From NCBI RefSeq assembly GCF_006716695.1, contig NZ_VFPN01000001.1:1116001-1180000 (forward strand): DNA of 64,000 bases, written 5' to 3'. A model generated the notes under the pieces. That model made no database searches and had not been told where the DNA came from. It saw only the letters and a list, made by a program, of their open reading frames with translations. Positions 1-8,584 of this stretch are shown piece after piece; position 1 is the stretch's first letter, and each line of letters starts with the position of its first letter. The translations under genes and the position numbers were made by a program. This stretch comes from Klugiella xanthotipulae. Its GTDB lineage: Bacteria > Actinomycetota > Actinomycetes > Actinomycetales > Microbacteriaceae.

Positions 1-33
1 CCTTATATTCACCGTGCATGGACACCAGCCTAA

Positions 34-533
34 TCCCACCGTCAGGCCGCAGAGTTTGGCGAGCACGTGCACGGATGGCGGATGGTGCTGGGGTTTACTG
101 CCCAGCAGGTCGCTGAACGAGCATGGATCACTCGCGCCACCCTGCGGAAGCTGGAAACGGGCAGTTCTGGGGTGTCCCTCGGCACACGGATGACCATGTG
201 CGTAATCATGGCTTTCTTTCGTCTCATGGCTCTTGGATGCTCAGCCCGGCGTTCGACGTCAACCCGACCCCCGATCTATACCGGACGAGGTCCACATCAA
301 TCGCTGGAGCTGACGCTTTTCCTGATGAGGTTGAGGGGCTGCTTGCCCTGGCCGAGGACTGCGGCCTGACCCCGGCCCAGGCGAAAGGGATCATGGGCCG
401 TGTTGCAGTGTCAATGTCTGAATGGCAGGCGGTCGCGCGCCGCAGCGGTGTCTCGGAGCGAGAGGTTCGCGTGATGGCGGAGTCCATCTCGCCGCGGGTT
501 GAAGCGGTTGGGGTGTCTTCGCGGCGACGTTAA
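34..533 (+). pseudogene. Decayed HipB/HipA toxin-antitoxin remnant
   Basis: Two pieces lie in different frames. The first (about 34-186, with no good start because a stop sits at 31-33) reads like an XRE/HipB helix-turn-helix, with the stretch GFTAQQVAERAWITRATLRK. The second (about 321-530) reads like the C-terminal helical end of a HipA kinase, with GLTPAQAKGIMGRVAVSMSEW followed by a helix rich in R and E. The HipA N-domain and kinase core are missing and the frames do not join, so this looks like an internal deletion plus frameshift of a hipBA operon. Neither half can give a working product. An alternative is a short chimeric ORF from 123, but its first 60 residues look random. Confidence 0.6.
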
Positions 534-593
534 ACGCCAGGGGGTGCGCTGCACAGCCTGAATCCACCGATCAGGTAGGGGGGTGGGGTGTGA

Positions 594-800
594 TCAAGTT
601 TTAGTGCGCGTACTTTCAGCTTCTTGCTCCAATAACACGATGCGTTTCTTCGCAGCAGCACGTTCGTGCCGGACGTCTTTTTCCGCAGCAGACTTCGCTA
701 CCGATGCCGGGGCGTCGGTGCCGGGTGTGCCTGCGGCGTGTTGCCTCAGCCACGCGGTGAGGGCTCACTGTGAGATACCGAAGTCTGTGGCGATGTGCAC
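594..800 (-). pseudogene. IS3-family OrfA transposase fragment
   Basis: Read on the minus strand, this stretch gives a helix-turn-helix core (ATDFGISQ, a stop, ALTAWLRQ) and then a charged helix ending KKRIVLLEQEAEST. That matches the layout of IS3-family OrfA proteins: HTH, then a leucine-zipper-like coiled coil. A TGA codon at 765-767 interrupts it just after the GISQ motif. No OrfB and no terminal inverted repeats were recognised nearby, so this is a remnant. It overlaps the last codons of the hydrolase gene in another frame. Confidence 0.65.
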
Positions 801-1660
801 TTGCGTAGTGTCGCCTCGTAGATCGGTAGATTCAGGTTCAACCACTCCACCAGGTCGGCGTAGACCTCGTCGCGGTTGGTTTCATTAAAGATCTCGTGCC
901 GGGCCCCCTCGTAAATAATGGCCGTGACCTCCGTGAGCCCACTGCGCCGCACGTACTCGTGCGCCAGGCGCTCAACCGATTTTTCGCCGCCCACCGGATC
1001 GTCGTCACCGGCCATCAGGAGCAGGGGCGGGTTCGCCGCGAGGGCGCGTCGGGGGCGACCAAAAAGCCGCAGCGCATCCCGCAGCCCAAAGAGGCGAAGG
1101 ATGTTGGCCTCGAAGGTGAGCGGATCGGCAACAAACGCGTGGTGCACCTCCGGGTCGCGGCTGAGCCACTCGAAACCCGTGTCCCCCAGGTGCGCGTAGC
1201 GCTTGTTCAGGGGGCCGGCCTCCAGAAAGCCGGGCATCCGGTAGGCGCTACCCGTGAACACCACGGCGTCGTAGTCCTCGGGGTGAGCGTTGAGCAGCCG
1301 CTGGCCCATCAGTGACCCCCAGGAGTGTCCGAGGTAGACAACGGGCACACCCGGGTGGGCGATGCGGATGAGCGTGCCGAGTCGGCGAATCGCCTTCTCG
1401 GTGGCCCGCAGCCCGCCCACCCCCAGGTGGCCCAGCCGCGAGGTATCACCGCCGTACTGATCAATTCCGGTGGCTCCGTGGCCTCGGTGGTCGTCCGCGA
1501 CCACGGAGTATCCGGCGGCGTTCAGCACACCGGCCAGTTCGGTGTAGCGACCAGCGTGTTCGCCGATCCCGTGGACGATCTGGATGACGGCCCGGGGTGC
1601 CGCCACCAACCACTCGTTGTAGGTTATCGGCACACCGTAGTCGTCCAGATAGCGAGGCAT
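746..1660 (-). CDS. Alpha/beta hydrolase (monoacylglycerol lipase-like)
   Basis: A 304-residue protein of the serine aminopeptidase S33 / monoglyceride-lipase type, probably hydrolysing lipid esters in the cytoplasm or at the membrane. The oxyanion-hole HGIGEH motif is at about residue 30. The nucleophile elbow GHSWGS puts the catalytic serine at 113, an acidic residue lies in MAGDDDP, and the catalytic histidine is in GARHEIFNE. The enzyme fold is complete by about residue 283. The last 20 or so residues (ATLRKCTSPQTS onward) are polar and lie over the IS3 OrfA remnant, so the native C-terminus was probably replaced when that element inserted. Confidence 0.88.
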   Translation of the reverse strand: MPRYLDDYGVPITYNEWLVAAPRAVIQIVHGIGEHAGRYTELAGVLNAAGYSVVADDHRGHGATGIDQYGGDTSRLGHLGVGGLRATEKAIRRLGTLIRIAHPGVPVVYLGHSWGSLMGQRLLNAHPEDYDAVVFTGSAYRMPGFLEAGPLNKRYAHLGDTGFEWLSRDPEVHHAFVADPLTFEANILRLFGLRDALRLFGRPRRALAANPPLLLMAGDDDPVGGEKSVERLAHEYVRRSGLTEVTAIIYEGARHEIFNETNRDEVYADLVEWLNLNLPIYEATLRKCTSPQTSVSHSEPSPRG

Positions 1661-1796
1661 GTGGATAGTGTGTCACGGCGTTTCACCACGCGGGGGATTT
1701 TGCCAGTAAATAATACGCAGCTACCCGAATTCGTCAACTTTTTTTATCAGACAACAGCTCAGATCACCCTGTATATCACCTCGGAAAGTTCCTCAC

Positions 1797-1895
1797 AACA
1801 CCTTTCCACAGATTGTGGATAAGCCTGTGGGAACTTTGTGCACAAGCCTGTGCACAATCTGGGGATAACCTCCACAGATGTGGATAACCTGTGGA
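1797..1895. other. Cluster of DnaA-box-like sites
   Basis: Two perfect TTATCCACA boxes on the minus strand (1814-1822 and 1879-1887) lie in under 100 bases with several near-matches: two GTGCACAA-type sites, GGGGATAAC, and TGTGGGAAC/TGTGGAATC. A short T-rich stretch lies about 60 bases to the left. The cluster sits between the hydrolase and the MetF-like gene. No dnaA, dnaN, rpmH or parAB is in view, so it is more likely a DnaA-titration or regulatory locus than the main origin. Confidence 0.55.
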
Positions 1896-1896
1896 A

Positions 1897-2661
1897 TCAG
1901 CGCAATTTCACACTGTCCAGGTCATTAAAGCTGTAAAAATGGAGGCCCGAAAAAAACCTCTCCGGTTGGTCCGTTTCCGCCTCGACCCGAGCAATAAACG
2001 CGTCGCTATCAAAGTGGCCACCCCGCAGCAACTGACGAGTTGACCCCTTCCGCGCAAACGACAGCGAAGCCCCCACCCCGATCCGGGCGGCAACCGCCAG
2101 GAGCCGGTGGAGACGCACGCGGCCCGGCACACCCAGCCATATCGGCAGGGCCACCCCCTCGGCGCGGAGGGCACCCAGGTACGCGACGAGGGTATCCGGG
2201 GTGAAGCACATCTGGGTGACGGCAAAATCGGCCAGCACCTGTTTGCGCCGAAGCAGGTCAATGCCCTCGGCCACGTCGAAGTGCGGATGCCCCTCCGGAT
2301 ACCCGGCCACCCCCAGTTCGTAGAAGGCCCCGCTGTGTGCTCGCACGGCCTCCAATAACTCGCCACCATCGGCATAGGGCCCGCCCGTGCCGCGACCATC
2401 GCCACCCACAATAAAAAGGGTGCGGATACCGGCCTCGGCAAACGCGTCCAAACTGTCATGCAGAACCGCCTCGCTGCCCACCTGGCGAGCAGCGAGATGG
2501 GGCACGGCGGTAAAATCGCGGCCCGCGAGCTCAATGGCGGTCTGTACCGTGGGGGTGATGCCGTGCTGGGGCAGACACGTCACGGTAATATCCGTGTGGG
2601 CGGGAAACGTGACGGCCACCCGATCGACGATACCGGGGGTGGGGATGATTTCGATGCGCAC
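1897..2661 (-). CDS. Methylenetetrahydrofolate reductase-like protein
   Basis: A MetF/MTHFR-family TIM-barrel protein, probably FAD-dependent and acting in one-carbon or methionine metabolism. Family features are the TCLPQHG turn after strand 2, the LFIVGGDGRG segment, the YPEGHP motif (near residue 123 of this version) and the LGVPGRV strand. I prefer the GTG start that gives VRIEIIPTPG, because the barrel begins there; an upstream ATG at 2727 would add 22 residues that look unstructured. At about 254 residues it is shorter than E. coli MetF (about 296) and resembles the shorter actinobacterial relatives, so it may not be the main MetF. It is divergent from the UMF1 permease. Confidence 0.75.
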   Translation of the reverse strand: MRIEIIPTPGIVDRVAVTFPAHTDITVTCLPQHGITPTVQTAIELAGRDFTAVPHLAARQVGSEAVLHDSLDAFAEAGIRTLFIVGGDGRGTGGPYADGGELLEAVRAHSGAFYELGVAGYPEGHPHFDVAEGIDLLRRKQVLADFAVTQMCFTPDTLVAYLGALRAEGVALPIWLGVPGRVRLHRLLAVAARIGVGASLSFARKGSTRQLLRGGHFDSDAFIARVEAETDQPERFFSGLHFYSFNDLDSVKLR

Positions 2662-2779
2662 ATAATCCCATCTTGTTGTCGCGCCAGCGTGATGCGGCCC
2701 GGGAAAAACCCTACTGTTCATCTCCACAACTACCCCCGAACCCTGGCGATTCGCTGAATACTCGCGCTAGCCTGAGCAC

Positions 2780-4210
2780 ATGAGCGAACCGGGAGACCCG
2801 ACCGCACCCCCCACCGCATCCACGGGTGCGCTGCGGGTGTCACCACACCTCGACGGGAACACACCCGCGCCCCGGCGCCGTGTGGTCTCGTGGGCCCTAT
2901 GGGATTGGGGGTCTGCCGCGTTCAACGCCGTGGTCACCACGTTTGTGTTCAGCACCTACCTGGCCAGTGGCCTCTTCGTAGACCCGGCCATCGTGGCAGC
3001 CGCCGGTGATGACGCCAACAACCCCGCACTCGTGGCGGCCAGGGCAGACAGCGCGTCGGTTGTGTCAATCGCGTTGACCATCGCGGGCATCCTCATCGCG
3101 CTGATTGCGCCCGTGCTGGGCCAACGCTCGGACGGCTCGGGGCGGCGCAAACTGTGGCTGGGCGTCAACACGGGCCTCGTGGTGCTCGCGATGGCGGCGA
3201 TGTTTTTTGTCGAACCGCGTCAGGAGTTTCTGGTGCTGGGGGCCACACTGCTCGCGGTGGGTAACATCTTCTTCGAGTTTGCCAGCGTCAACTACAACGC
3301 CATGCTCGTGCAGGTGTCCACCCCCCGCACCATCGGGCGGATCTCCGGATTCGGTTGGGGTCTCGGCTATGTGGGTGGCATCGTGCTACTCATCATCCTG
3401 CTGGTGTTTTTTATTCTCGACGTGGGCGCGGGTGGGGGCGGCATCCTGGGGATGCCGACGGGGGCGGCGGGCGGTTCGCTCGACATCCGCGTGGCCGTGC
3501 TGGCCTCGGCCGTGTGGTTTGCCGTGTTCGCCATCCCGGTACTCGTATCCGTACCCGAGATTCCGCGGTATCGTCGCGACAACCGGGTGGGATTCCTGGG
3601 CAGCTATCGCGTGCTGATACAGACCATCCGCGACCTATACCGACACCGGCCGCAGGCGCTGCTCTTTCTCGCGGCGAGCGCAATCTTCCGCGACGGGCTG
3701 GCCGGGGTGTTTACCTTTGGCGCGATTATCGCGGCCAATGTGTTCCACTTCAGCGCCACCGAGGTGCTCTACTTTGCCGTAGCCGCGAACCTCGTGGCGG
3801 GCATCGGCACCTTTGTGGGCGGCTCCCTCGACGACAGGGTGGGGGCCAAGACCATCATCATCGTGTCGCTCGCCGGGCTCGTGGCGGCGGCAGTTGTGGT
3901 GCTCTTCATCGGCACGGCCCAGAGCGGGTTCTGGATCGCTGGACTTGCGCTCTGCCTGTTTGTGGGACCCATCCAATCGGCTAGTCGCAGCTTCCTGGCT
4001 CGCATCACCCCCGAGGGCCGCGAGGGCGAAATCTTTGGGCTCTACGCCACGACGGGCCGGGCCGTGAGCTTCCTCACGCCGGCCCTGTTCACGCTGTTTG
4101 TGACCGTGACACACGACACCCGCTACGGCATCCTAGGCATCGCGATCGTGCTTGCGGGCGGGCTCGCCCTCATGATCCCGGTGAAGGATCGGCAGGACAC
4201 GCTCGTCTAG
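2780..4210 (+). CDS. UMF1-type MFS transporter
   Basis: A 476-residue integral membrane protein with about 12 hydrophobic segments. The N-terminal WALWDWGSAAFNAVVTTFVF stretch is typical of the UMF1/Atg22-like branch of the major facilitator superfamily, whose yeast member exports amino acids from the vacuole. The bacterial substrate is unknown. Cytoplasmic loops carry GQRSDGSGRRK and DDRVGAK motifs, the MFS A-loop pattern. About 40 polar residues precede the first helix. It is divergent from the MetF-like gene with about 120 bases between the likely starts. Confidence 0.85.
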   Translation: MSEPGDPTAPPTASTGALRVSPHLDGNTPAPRRRVVSWALWDWGSAAFNAVVTTFVFSTYLASGLFVDPAIVAAAGDDANNPALVAARADSASVVSIALTIAGILIALIAPVLGQRSDGSGRRKLWLGVNTGLVVLAMAAMFFVEPRQEFLVLGATLLAVGNIFFEFASVNYNAMLVQVSTPRTIGRISGFGWGLGYVGGIVLLIILLVFFILDVGAGGGGILGMPTGAAGGSLDIRVAVLASAVWFAVFAIPVLVSVPEIPRYRRDNRVGFLGSYRVLIQTIRDLYRHRPQALLFLAASAIFRDGLAGVFTFGAIIAANVFHFSATEVLYFAVAANLVAGIGTFVGGSLDDRVGAKTIIIVSLAGLVAAAVVVLFIGTAQSGFWIAGLALCLFVGPIQSASRSFLARITPEGREGEIFGLYATTGRAVSFLTPALFTLFVTVTHDTRYGILGIAIVLAGGLALMIPVKDRQDTLV

Positions 4211-4214
4211 CGGA

Positions 4215-4680
4215 TCACCTTGAATATGTGATTTTTCGGAGAAGGTTCGGGCCTGCCGCCGCGCAGTTCCAAACCTTTACGTCGTTTGGGATGAGGTTTG
4301 CGGTGAGAGCGTCCCGCGCGCCCTGAAGTGCGTTCGTCTTGGTTGCGCTGAGACTCCGCCAGCCAACGGTTGCTTCGCAGCTGGCATAGTGCAGGGTGTA
4401 TTCGCCTTTTCTGGTTGGTCGAGGGACAGGGTTGTCTCGTTTGCTTTTTGGCAACAATGTGGAGGGGCTCGTCCACGACGAACGCGGCTCGTACGGTGTC
4501 GATGATATCTTTCGCGCACTGCCTTTGCTCGGTTGCGTTGGGCAGCTTGATCCACGGGTAGTGAACGGCAAGTCGGTCGTCGAGAGGGCCCCGGTCTTCG
4601 TCAAGGGCGACGACAATCAGGTGAGCGATGACGGTAAGAATGACCTCGTGAGTGTCTCGCTCTGCTGTGGTGGTGAGCAT
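4215..4680 (-). pseudogene. Hypothetical protein, apparently frameshifted
   Basis: The reading frame from the ATG at 4680 is protein-like for about 80 residues, to HIVAKKQ, and then turns into R/K/P-rich text typical of a shadow frame. A different frame on the same strand takes over at the same point and reads naturally (EYTLHYASCEATVGWRSL, then ALTANLIPNDVKVWNCAA) to a stop at 4215. The join is near 4440, next to AAAAAGCAAA on the minus strand. A one-base indel or a +1 frameshift would give one product of about 155 residues. I do not recognise the family. Confidence 0.5.
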
Positions 4681-4818
4681 GAGTGATTCTCCGTCACGTC
4701 GCGTGACTTCAACCGGTGCTTTTCAGCTTCGCGGAATACACACTTAAAGTCATGTTAGAGGTCGGAGGAGGTGACGACGAGGTGTCCGGATGTCGTGGCC
4801 TGCATGCGTCAACCATGT

Positions 4819-4834
4819 GCTGAATATATTCAGC
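4819..4834. repeat. Perfect 16-bp palindrome
   Basis: GCTGAATATATTCAGC is a perfect AT-centred palindrome in the roughly 310-base stretch between the frameshifted hypothetical gene and the DUF6578-like gene. It has the size and symmetry of a dimeric regulator's operator, but no clear promoter is attached. The rest of 4690-4999 holds only a weak minus-strand ORF (4709-4957) that I do not support as a gene. Confidence 0.35.
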
Positions 4835-4999
4835 GGACAAGACGAGGACCGGTCCACACTGCCTGCCACAAGCCGAACACTGCGTCAGATCCCCTAGGCT
4901 CTGCCCCCAGCGAGACACCATCCCCCCGTTCACGAACCAACGAGCACCCGAAAGCATCTGACACCGCGACGCACCCCGAAGAACTCCGGCGGGCAGCAG

Positions 5000-5377
5000 C
5001 TATTCAGGCGTTTCGATGTCTACGAGAAAGTCAGCGAAATCACCGCTGCTCGAAACGGCATCGCAGGGGAAGATCGTTCCGGTACCGGGGATCGGAGTGA
5101 GCACCCGACCGGTCGAGCCGCCAACTCGCTGCTCACGCTCCTCGTACCGCCACTTAACCCCGTGGATCGCGCGGATCACCCCCGTGATCGTGGTAGACGT
5201 GTCATCATGGTGCTCTTCCGCGCACACGACAGGCTGCCCGAACTCGGAGTACAACGCGGACCATTCAGGAAGCATTGCGGTGGTGCTCCACGTGATGACC
5301 TCATCAACCGCGAAAGCGTCTCCACAGCAGTCAAGCTGCCAACCCGCAACCAGAATCCGCTCCAACATCGCACACAC
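5000..5377 (-). CDS. DUF6578-like small protein
   Basis: A soluble protein of 125 residues. The N-terminal AGWQLDCCGDAFAVDEVITW pattern (W, CC, G, then an acidic and a tryptophan position) resembles actinobacterial proteins annotated as DUF6578. A GVIRAIHGVKWRYE strand pair and an acidic C-terminus follow. No catalytic motif is evident and the function is unknown. It stands alone on the minus strand between weakly coding DNA and the DUF2804 gene. The match is from memory of the motif, so the family name is tentative. Confidence 0.6.
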   Translation of the reverse strand: MCAMLERILVAGWQLDCCGDAFAVDEVITWSTTAMLPEWSALYSEFGQPVVCAEEHHDDTSTTITGVIRAIHGVKWRYEEREQRVGGSTGRVLTPIPGTGTIFPCDAVSSSGDFADFLVDIETPE

Positions 5378-5420
5378 CCTTTCTGATCACGAGCAACAGT
5401 AACGGGGGCAACGATTCTCG

Positions 5421-6410
5421 CTACCAGCGATTTGCCGCCACCTCGGCCCAGCCCACCAGGCCGTCCACCGAAATCTCTTTACCGGATGACCGCCGCACCC
5501 AGCCCGACCACTCGCCAAACGCCTGATGCGTCTCCGAGGACACCACGAGCGCCGAGGTCGAGGCGTTGCGCACGTGGAAGGGGGTCAGCGTCACGCTCAC
5601 CCGGTCCCCCACAACCGTCCAGGGCTGCGTGTAGTCGCTCGCGTTGAAGGTCCAACCCAGCTCGTTCGGGATGTAGTCGAGGTGGCCATCCACAAAAATC
5701 GCGTTCTCGGTGGAGCCCGTGCCCACCGTCCAGCCACCGCCGAGTTGGAGGCCCACCCGCTTGCGGCGCACCATACCGGAGCCCGCGCCCCAGTTCCACG
5801 TGGACGAGTAGGGCCAGCGGCCACGCCCACGGTCAAGCACCGCCCAGCTCGTCTTGGCGGGCAGTTCGTGGCGCTCACCGTTGATCGTGAGGGTGCCCGT
5901 GACCGGGCGGGCCACATCCTTGAGCGTGTATTGGAAGAGTTTGGTTGACCACGGCACCACAACGCCCAGGCTGTCCCCACCGGGTGCGGCCTTCAGATCG
6001 AGGTCGATGCCCTCAACGGATGCCCGGATAACCGTCCCGTCGCCCCCCTCGGCAAAACTCAGCACCACGTTGCGACTCGTGGCGTTGGCGGTAAACGGTG
6101 GCAGCGTATCCGGCAGATTCACCCGGCGACCCAACGGAACGGTGCTGCCCAGCTCGCGTTCCTCACCCGTCTCGCGGTCAAGAAAGTAGAACTGGTTCAC
6201 GGCCGCGTAGTCGAGGCTGGAGATCGTGAGACCCAGCACAAAGCGCGGCGTAACGATACCCCAGTACTCCCACCGCTTGTTGCGCCCCCACCCCGTGAGG
6301 TTGGTACGGTGCAGCGGGCGGCGGGTGAATCCGCGCGCCCCCGGGTTAAGCGTGCCGTTGGTGAGACACAGGTCAACGGCATCGGTAATCTCGGCGAGGG
6401 GCGAACTCAT
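5421..6410 (-). CDS. DUF2804 family protein
   Basis: A 329-residue soluble protein starting MSSPLAEITDAV. It is rich in beta-strand, with many W and G positions (GWGRNKRWEYWGIVTPRFVL, SSTWNWGAG, LGGGWTVGTG), matching the large uncharacterised DUF2804 family. The open frame extends upstream to 6647, but that stretch overlaps the divergent helicase gene and is low in coding character, so the ATG at 6410 is the better start. No signal peptide or membrane segment is seen. The intergenic gap to the helicase is about 120 bases. Confidence 0.8.
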   Translation of the reverse strand: MSSPLAEITDAVDLCLTNGTLNPGARGFTRRPLHRTNLTGWGRNKRWEYWGIVTPRFVLGLTISSLDYAAVNQFYFLDRETGEERELGSTVPLGRRVNLPDTLPPFTANATSRNVVLSFAEGGDGTVIRASVEGIDLDLKAAPGGDSLGVVVPWSTKLFQYTLKDVARPVTGTLTINGERHELPAKTSWAVLDRGRGRWPYSSTWNWGAGSGMVRRKRVGLQLGGGWTVGTGSTENAIFVDGHLDYIPNELGWTFNASDYTQPWTVVGDRVSVTLTPFHVRNASTSALVVSSETHQAFGEWSGWVRRSSGKEISVDGLVGWAEVAANRW

Positions 6411-6531
6411 ACCTGCCAGACTACCCCCGCACCGGCGAGACCCGAGGTTTTCTCCACTGTTGGCCGTGAGAGCCGTGGGGGTCGGTAGAGTTGATCGGGT
6501 CCAGGGCCAGCACGAGACGCAAGGAGAGCGG

Positions 6532-7854
6532 ATGTCCGAGGTCACGCTGAGCCCCGAGCAGCAGATCGTCTTCGACCGGGTCGAGAACACTCGCGAGCAC
6601 GTCTTTGTTACCGGCCGCGCCGGAACCGGTAAATCCACGCTGCTCAATCACCTGTCCTGGCACACGGGTAAGCAGATCGTGATCTGCGCGCCCACGGGGG
6701 TCGCCGCCCTGAACGTGGCGGGCCAGACCATCCACTCGCTCTTCCGCCTGCCCACGGGTGTGATTGCCGACCACGCCATCGACCAGAACGCCGAGGTGAA
6801 GAAGCTCCTCAACGCCATCGACACCCTCGTGATTGACGAGGTTTCGATGGTCAACGCCGACCTGATGGACGCCATCGACCGCTCCCTGCGCCAGGCGCGC
6901 AGCCGCAGGCATGAGCCGTTCGGCGGCGTGCAGGTGATCATGTTCGGTGACCCTTACCAGCTGCCACCCGTGCCACCGAGCGACCCGGAGGAGCGCGCCT
7001 ACTACGCCGATACGTACCGCTCGCTGTGGTTTTTCGACGCGAAAGTCTGGCAGGAGGCGCACCTCAGCATCGTCGAACTCACCGAGATTCACCGGCAACG
7101 GGATGACCGTTTCAAGCAGCTGCTCAACGGCGTGCGGCACGGCGTGGTAACGGCCGAGATGGCGGGCGAACTCAATGCGGCCGGGGCGCGGCCAGCCCCC
7201 ACCGACGGCGTGATTACACTCGCCACCACCAACGCGATTGTGAACCGCATCAACGCCGAGGAGCTGGGTCGGCTGAAGGGCCGCCCGCTCAAGGCCGTGG
7301 CCGAGGTCAACGGCGAGTTTCGTAAGGGGGCCTACCCGGCCGACGAAAACCTGGAGCTCAAACCGGGCGCGCAGGTGATGTTCCTGCGCAACGACCCCGA
7401 TCAGCGCTGGGTCAACGGCACTCTCGGCACGGTTGACCACATCGACGGCAATGTGTGGGTGGAGGTTGAGGGCGAACTGCACGAGGTGGAGCCCGCCAGC
7501 TGGGAACGACACCGCTACACCTATGTGGCCGCGACCAAAACCCTGACCAAGGATGTCGTGGCCGAGTTCATCCAGTTTCCGCTGCGGCTGGCCTGGGCCG
7601 TCACCATCCACAAATCCCAGGGTAAAACGTATGAGCGCGCCATCATCGACCTGGGCACGCGGGCCTTCAGCCCCGGGCAGACCTATGTGGCACTCAGCCG
7701 CATCACGAGCATTGAGGGCCTGTACCTCACCCGGCCGCTGCGGCCGGGAGATGTGAAGGTTGACGACAATGTGCGCCGGTTTATGGCGGCCTCACGGGCC
7801 TCACGGGTGCAGGCGGCAGATATCGCCGACGGGTCGGCGACCCACGACACCTAG
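6532..7854 (+). CDS. PIF1-like ATP-dependent DNA helicase
   Basis: A superfamily-1B (PIF1/RecD2-like) helicase of 440 residues, expected to unwind DNA 5'-3'. The Walker A motif TGRAGTGKST lies near residue 26. Motif Ia is APTGVAALN, Walker B is LVIDEVSMV, and motif III is FGDPYQLPP. The C-terminal UvrD-like signature AVTIHKSQGKTYE and VALSRITSIEGLYL complete the set. The ATG at 6532 is preceded by AAGGAGAG with good spacing; the longer frame from 6226 runs through the divergent DUF2804 promoter and is not supported. It converges on the heme oxygenase gene with a 4-base overlap of stop codons. Confidence 0.9.
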   Translation: MSEVTLSPEQQIVFDRVENTREHVFVTGRAGTGKSTLLNHLSWHTGKQIVICAPTGVAALNVAGQTIHSLFRLPTGVIADHAIDQNAEVKKLLNAIDTLVIDEVSMVNADLMDAIDRSLRQARSRRHEPFGGVQVIMFGDPYQLPPVPPSDPEERAYYADTYRSLWFFDAKVWQEAHLSIVELTEIHRQRDDRFKQLLNGVRHGVVTAEMAGELNAAGARPAPTDGVITLATTNAIVNRINAEELGRLKGRPLKAVAEVNGEFRKGAYPADENLELKPGAQVMFLRNDPDQRWVNGTLGTVDHIDGNVWVEVEGELHEVEPASWERHRYTYVAATKTLTKDVVAEFIQFPLRLAWAVTIHKSQGKTYERAIIDLGTRAFSPGQTYVALSRITSIEGLYLTRPLRPGDVKVDDNVRRFMAASRASRVQAADIADGSATHDT

Positions 7855-8516
7855 GCGGCAGCCTCCGCCTTCGCGCGGGCCAGGTCATTGAACACCTCGG
7901 TGTTGAACCGGTAGGCGCGCATCACCTCGTCGATGACCCGGTTGCGCTCGGCCTCATCCCAGTCAACAGCGTCCAACTGCTCCTTGTAGGTGTCTTTAAA
8001 CTCTTTGGGCTTGGCGATCTCGTCAAAAAGGTAGAAGCCCACACCGTTGGTTTCGAAGCCAAACTGGCGCTGAATCAGGGTGCGGATGATCTGCCCACCC
8101 GAGAGATCCCCCAGGTAGCGCGTGTAATGGTGGGCCACAAAGCCGCCATTCCAGGTGGCCGCCACCTCGGTGAGGCGTGCCACGTAGGCGGCGGTGGAGG
8201 GCAGCGGAACAATCTGGTCCCGCCAGTCGTCACCCAGGAGGAAGGCCAGGTCGGCACGCAGCGCGGGCAAACGTGTGAGCTTGGGGGTGATGAAGGATGC
8301 GGCTACCGGGTCATTCTTCATCCGCTCGGTAGCAGCCTCCAACGCCTCATAGATGAAAAAGTGCTGGGCAACCAGCGAAACGTAGTCTTCGCGCGTACCC
8401 CGACCGGCAACCAGGTCGTCCATGAAGGCTGCGCCCTCGCTCTCGCGGTGGCTGGATGTGGTGCGCTCCCGCAGCGCCTGCGAGAAGGGGATGACGTTCG
8501 ACACGGTGTCCTCCAA
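7851..8516 (-). CDS. hmuO: Heme oxygenase (HmuO type)
   Basis: A biliverdin-producing heme oxygenase of 221 residues, which opens heme using O2 and reductant to release iron, CO and biliverdin. The proximal heme ligand is expected at His23 in RTTSSHRESE. The distal-helix motif YLGDLSGGQ is intact. Length and helix order match corynebacterial HmuO. An iron-box candidate lies 25-43 bases before the start, and the next upstream gene on the same strand encodes a DUF2470 protein, a domain found in heme-utilisation proteins. Together they suggest an iron-starvation heme-acquisition unit. Confidence 0.93.
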   Translation of the reverse strand: MEDTVSNVIPFSQALRERTTSSHRESEGAAFMDDLVAGRGTREDYVSLVAQHFFIYEALEAATERMKNDPVAASFITPKLTRLPALRADLAFLLGDDWRDQIVPLPSTAAYVARLTEVAATWNGGFVAHHYTRYLGDLSGGQIIRTLIQRQFGFETNGVGFYLFDEIAKPKEFKDTYKEQLDAVDWDEAERNRVIDEVMRAYRFNTEVFNDLARAKAEAAA

Positions 8517-8540
8517 CGTTTGAGTGAATTGAAACGTAGC

Positions 8541-8559
8541 TTAGCCGACCCTTACTTAA
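8541..8559. promoter_or_regulatory. Candidate DtxR/IdeR iron box
   Basis: TTAGCCGACCCTTACTTAA matches the classical 19-base DtxR consensus TTAGGTTAGCCTAACCTAA at 13 positions, including both TTAG and CTAA-like ends. It lies just upstream of the heme oxygenase start, where a repressor would block transcription. The match is by eye and no DtxR gene is in the window. Confidence 0.5.
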
Positions 8560-8584
8560 AAATAACAGTTCCCGGACCGATTCC

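Noticed and set aside
1797-1895. Chromosomal origin oriC
   Set aside because: dnaA, dnaN, recF and rpmH are absent nearby; the cluster is small.
4709-4957. Minus-strand 82-codon ORF
   Set aside because: No ribosome site, no family resemblance and Ser/Pro-rich text typical of chance frames in GC-rich DNA.
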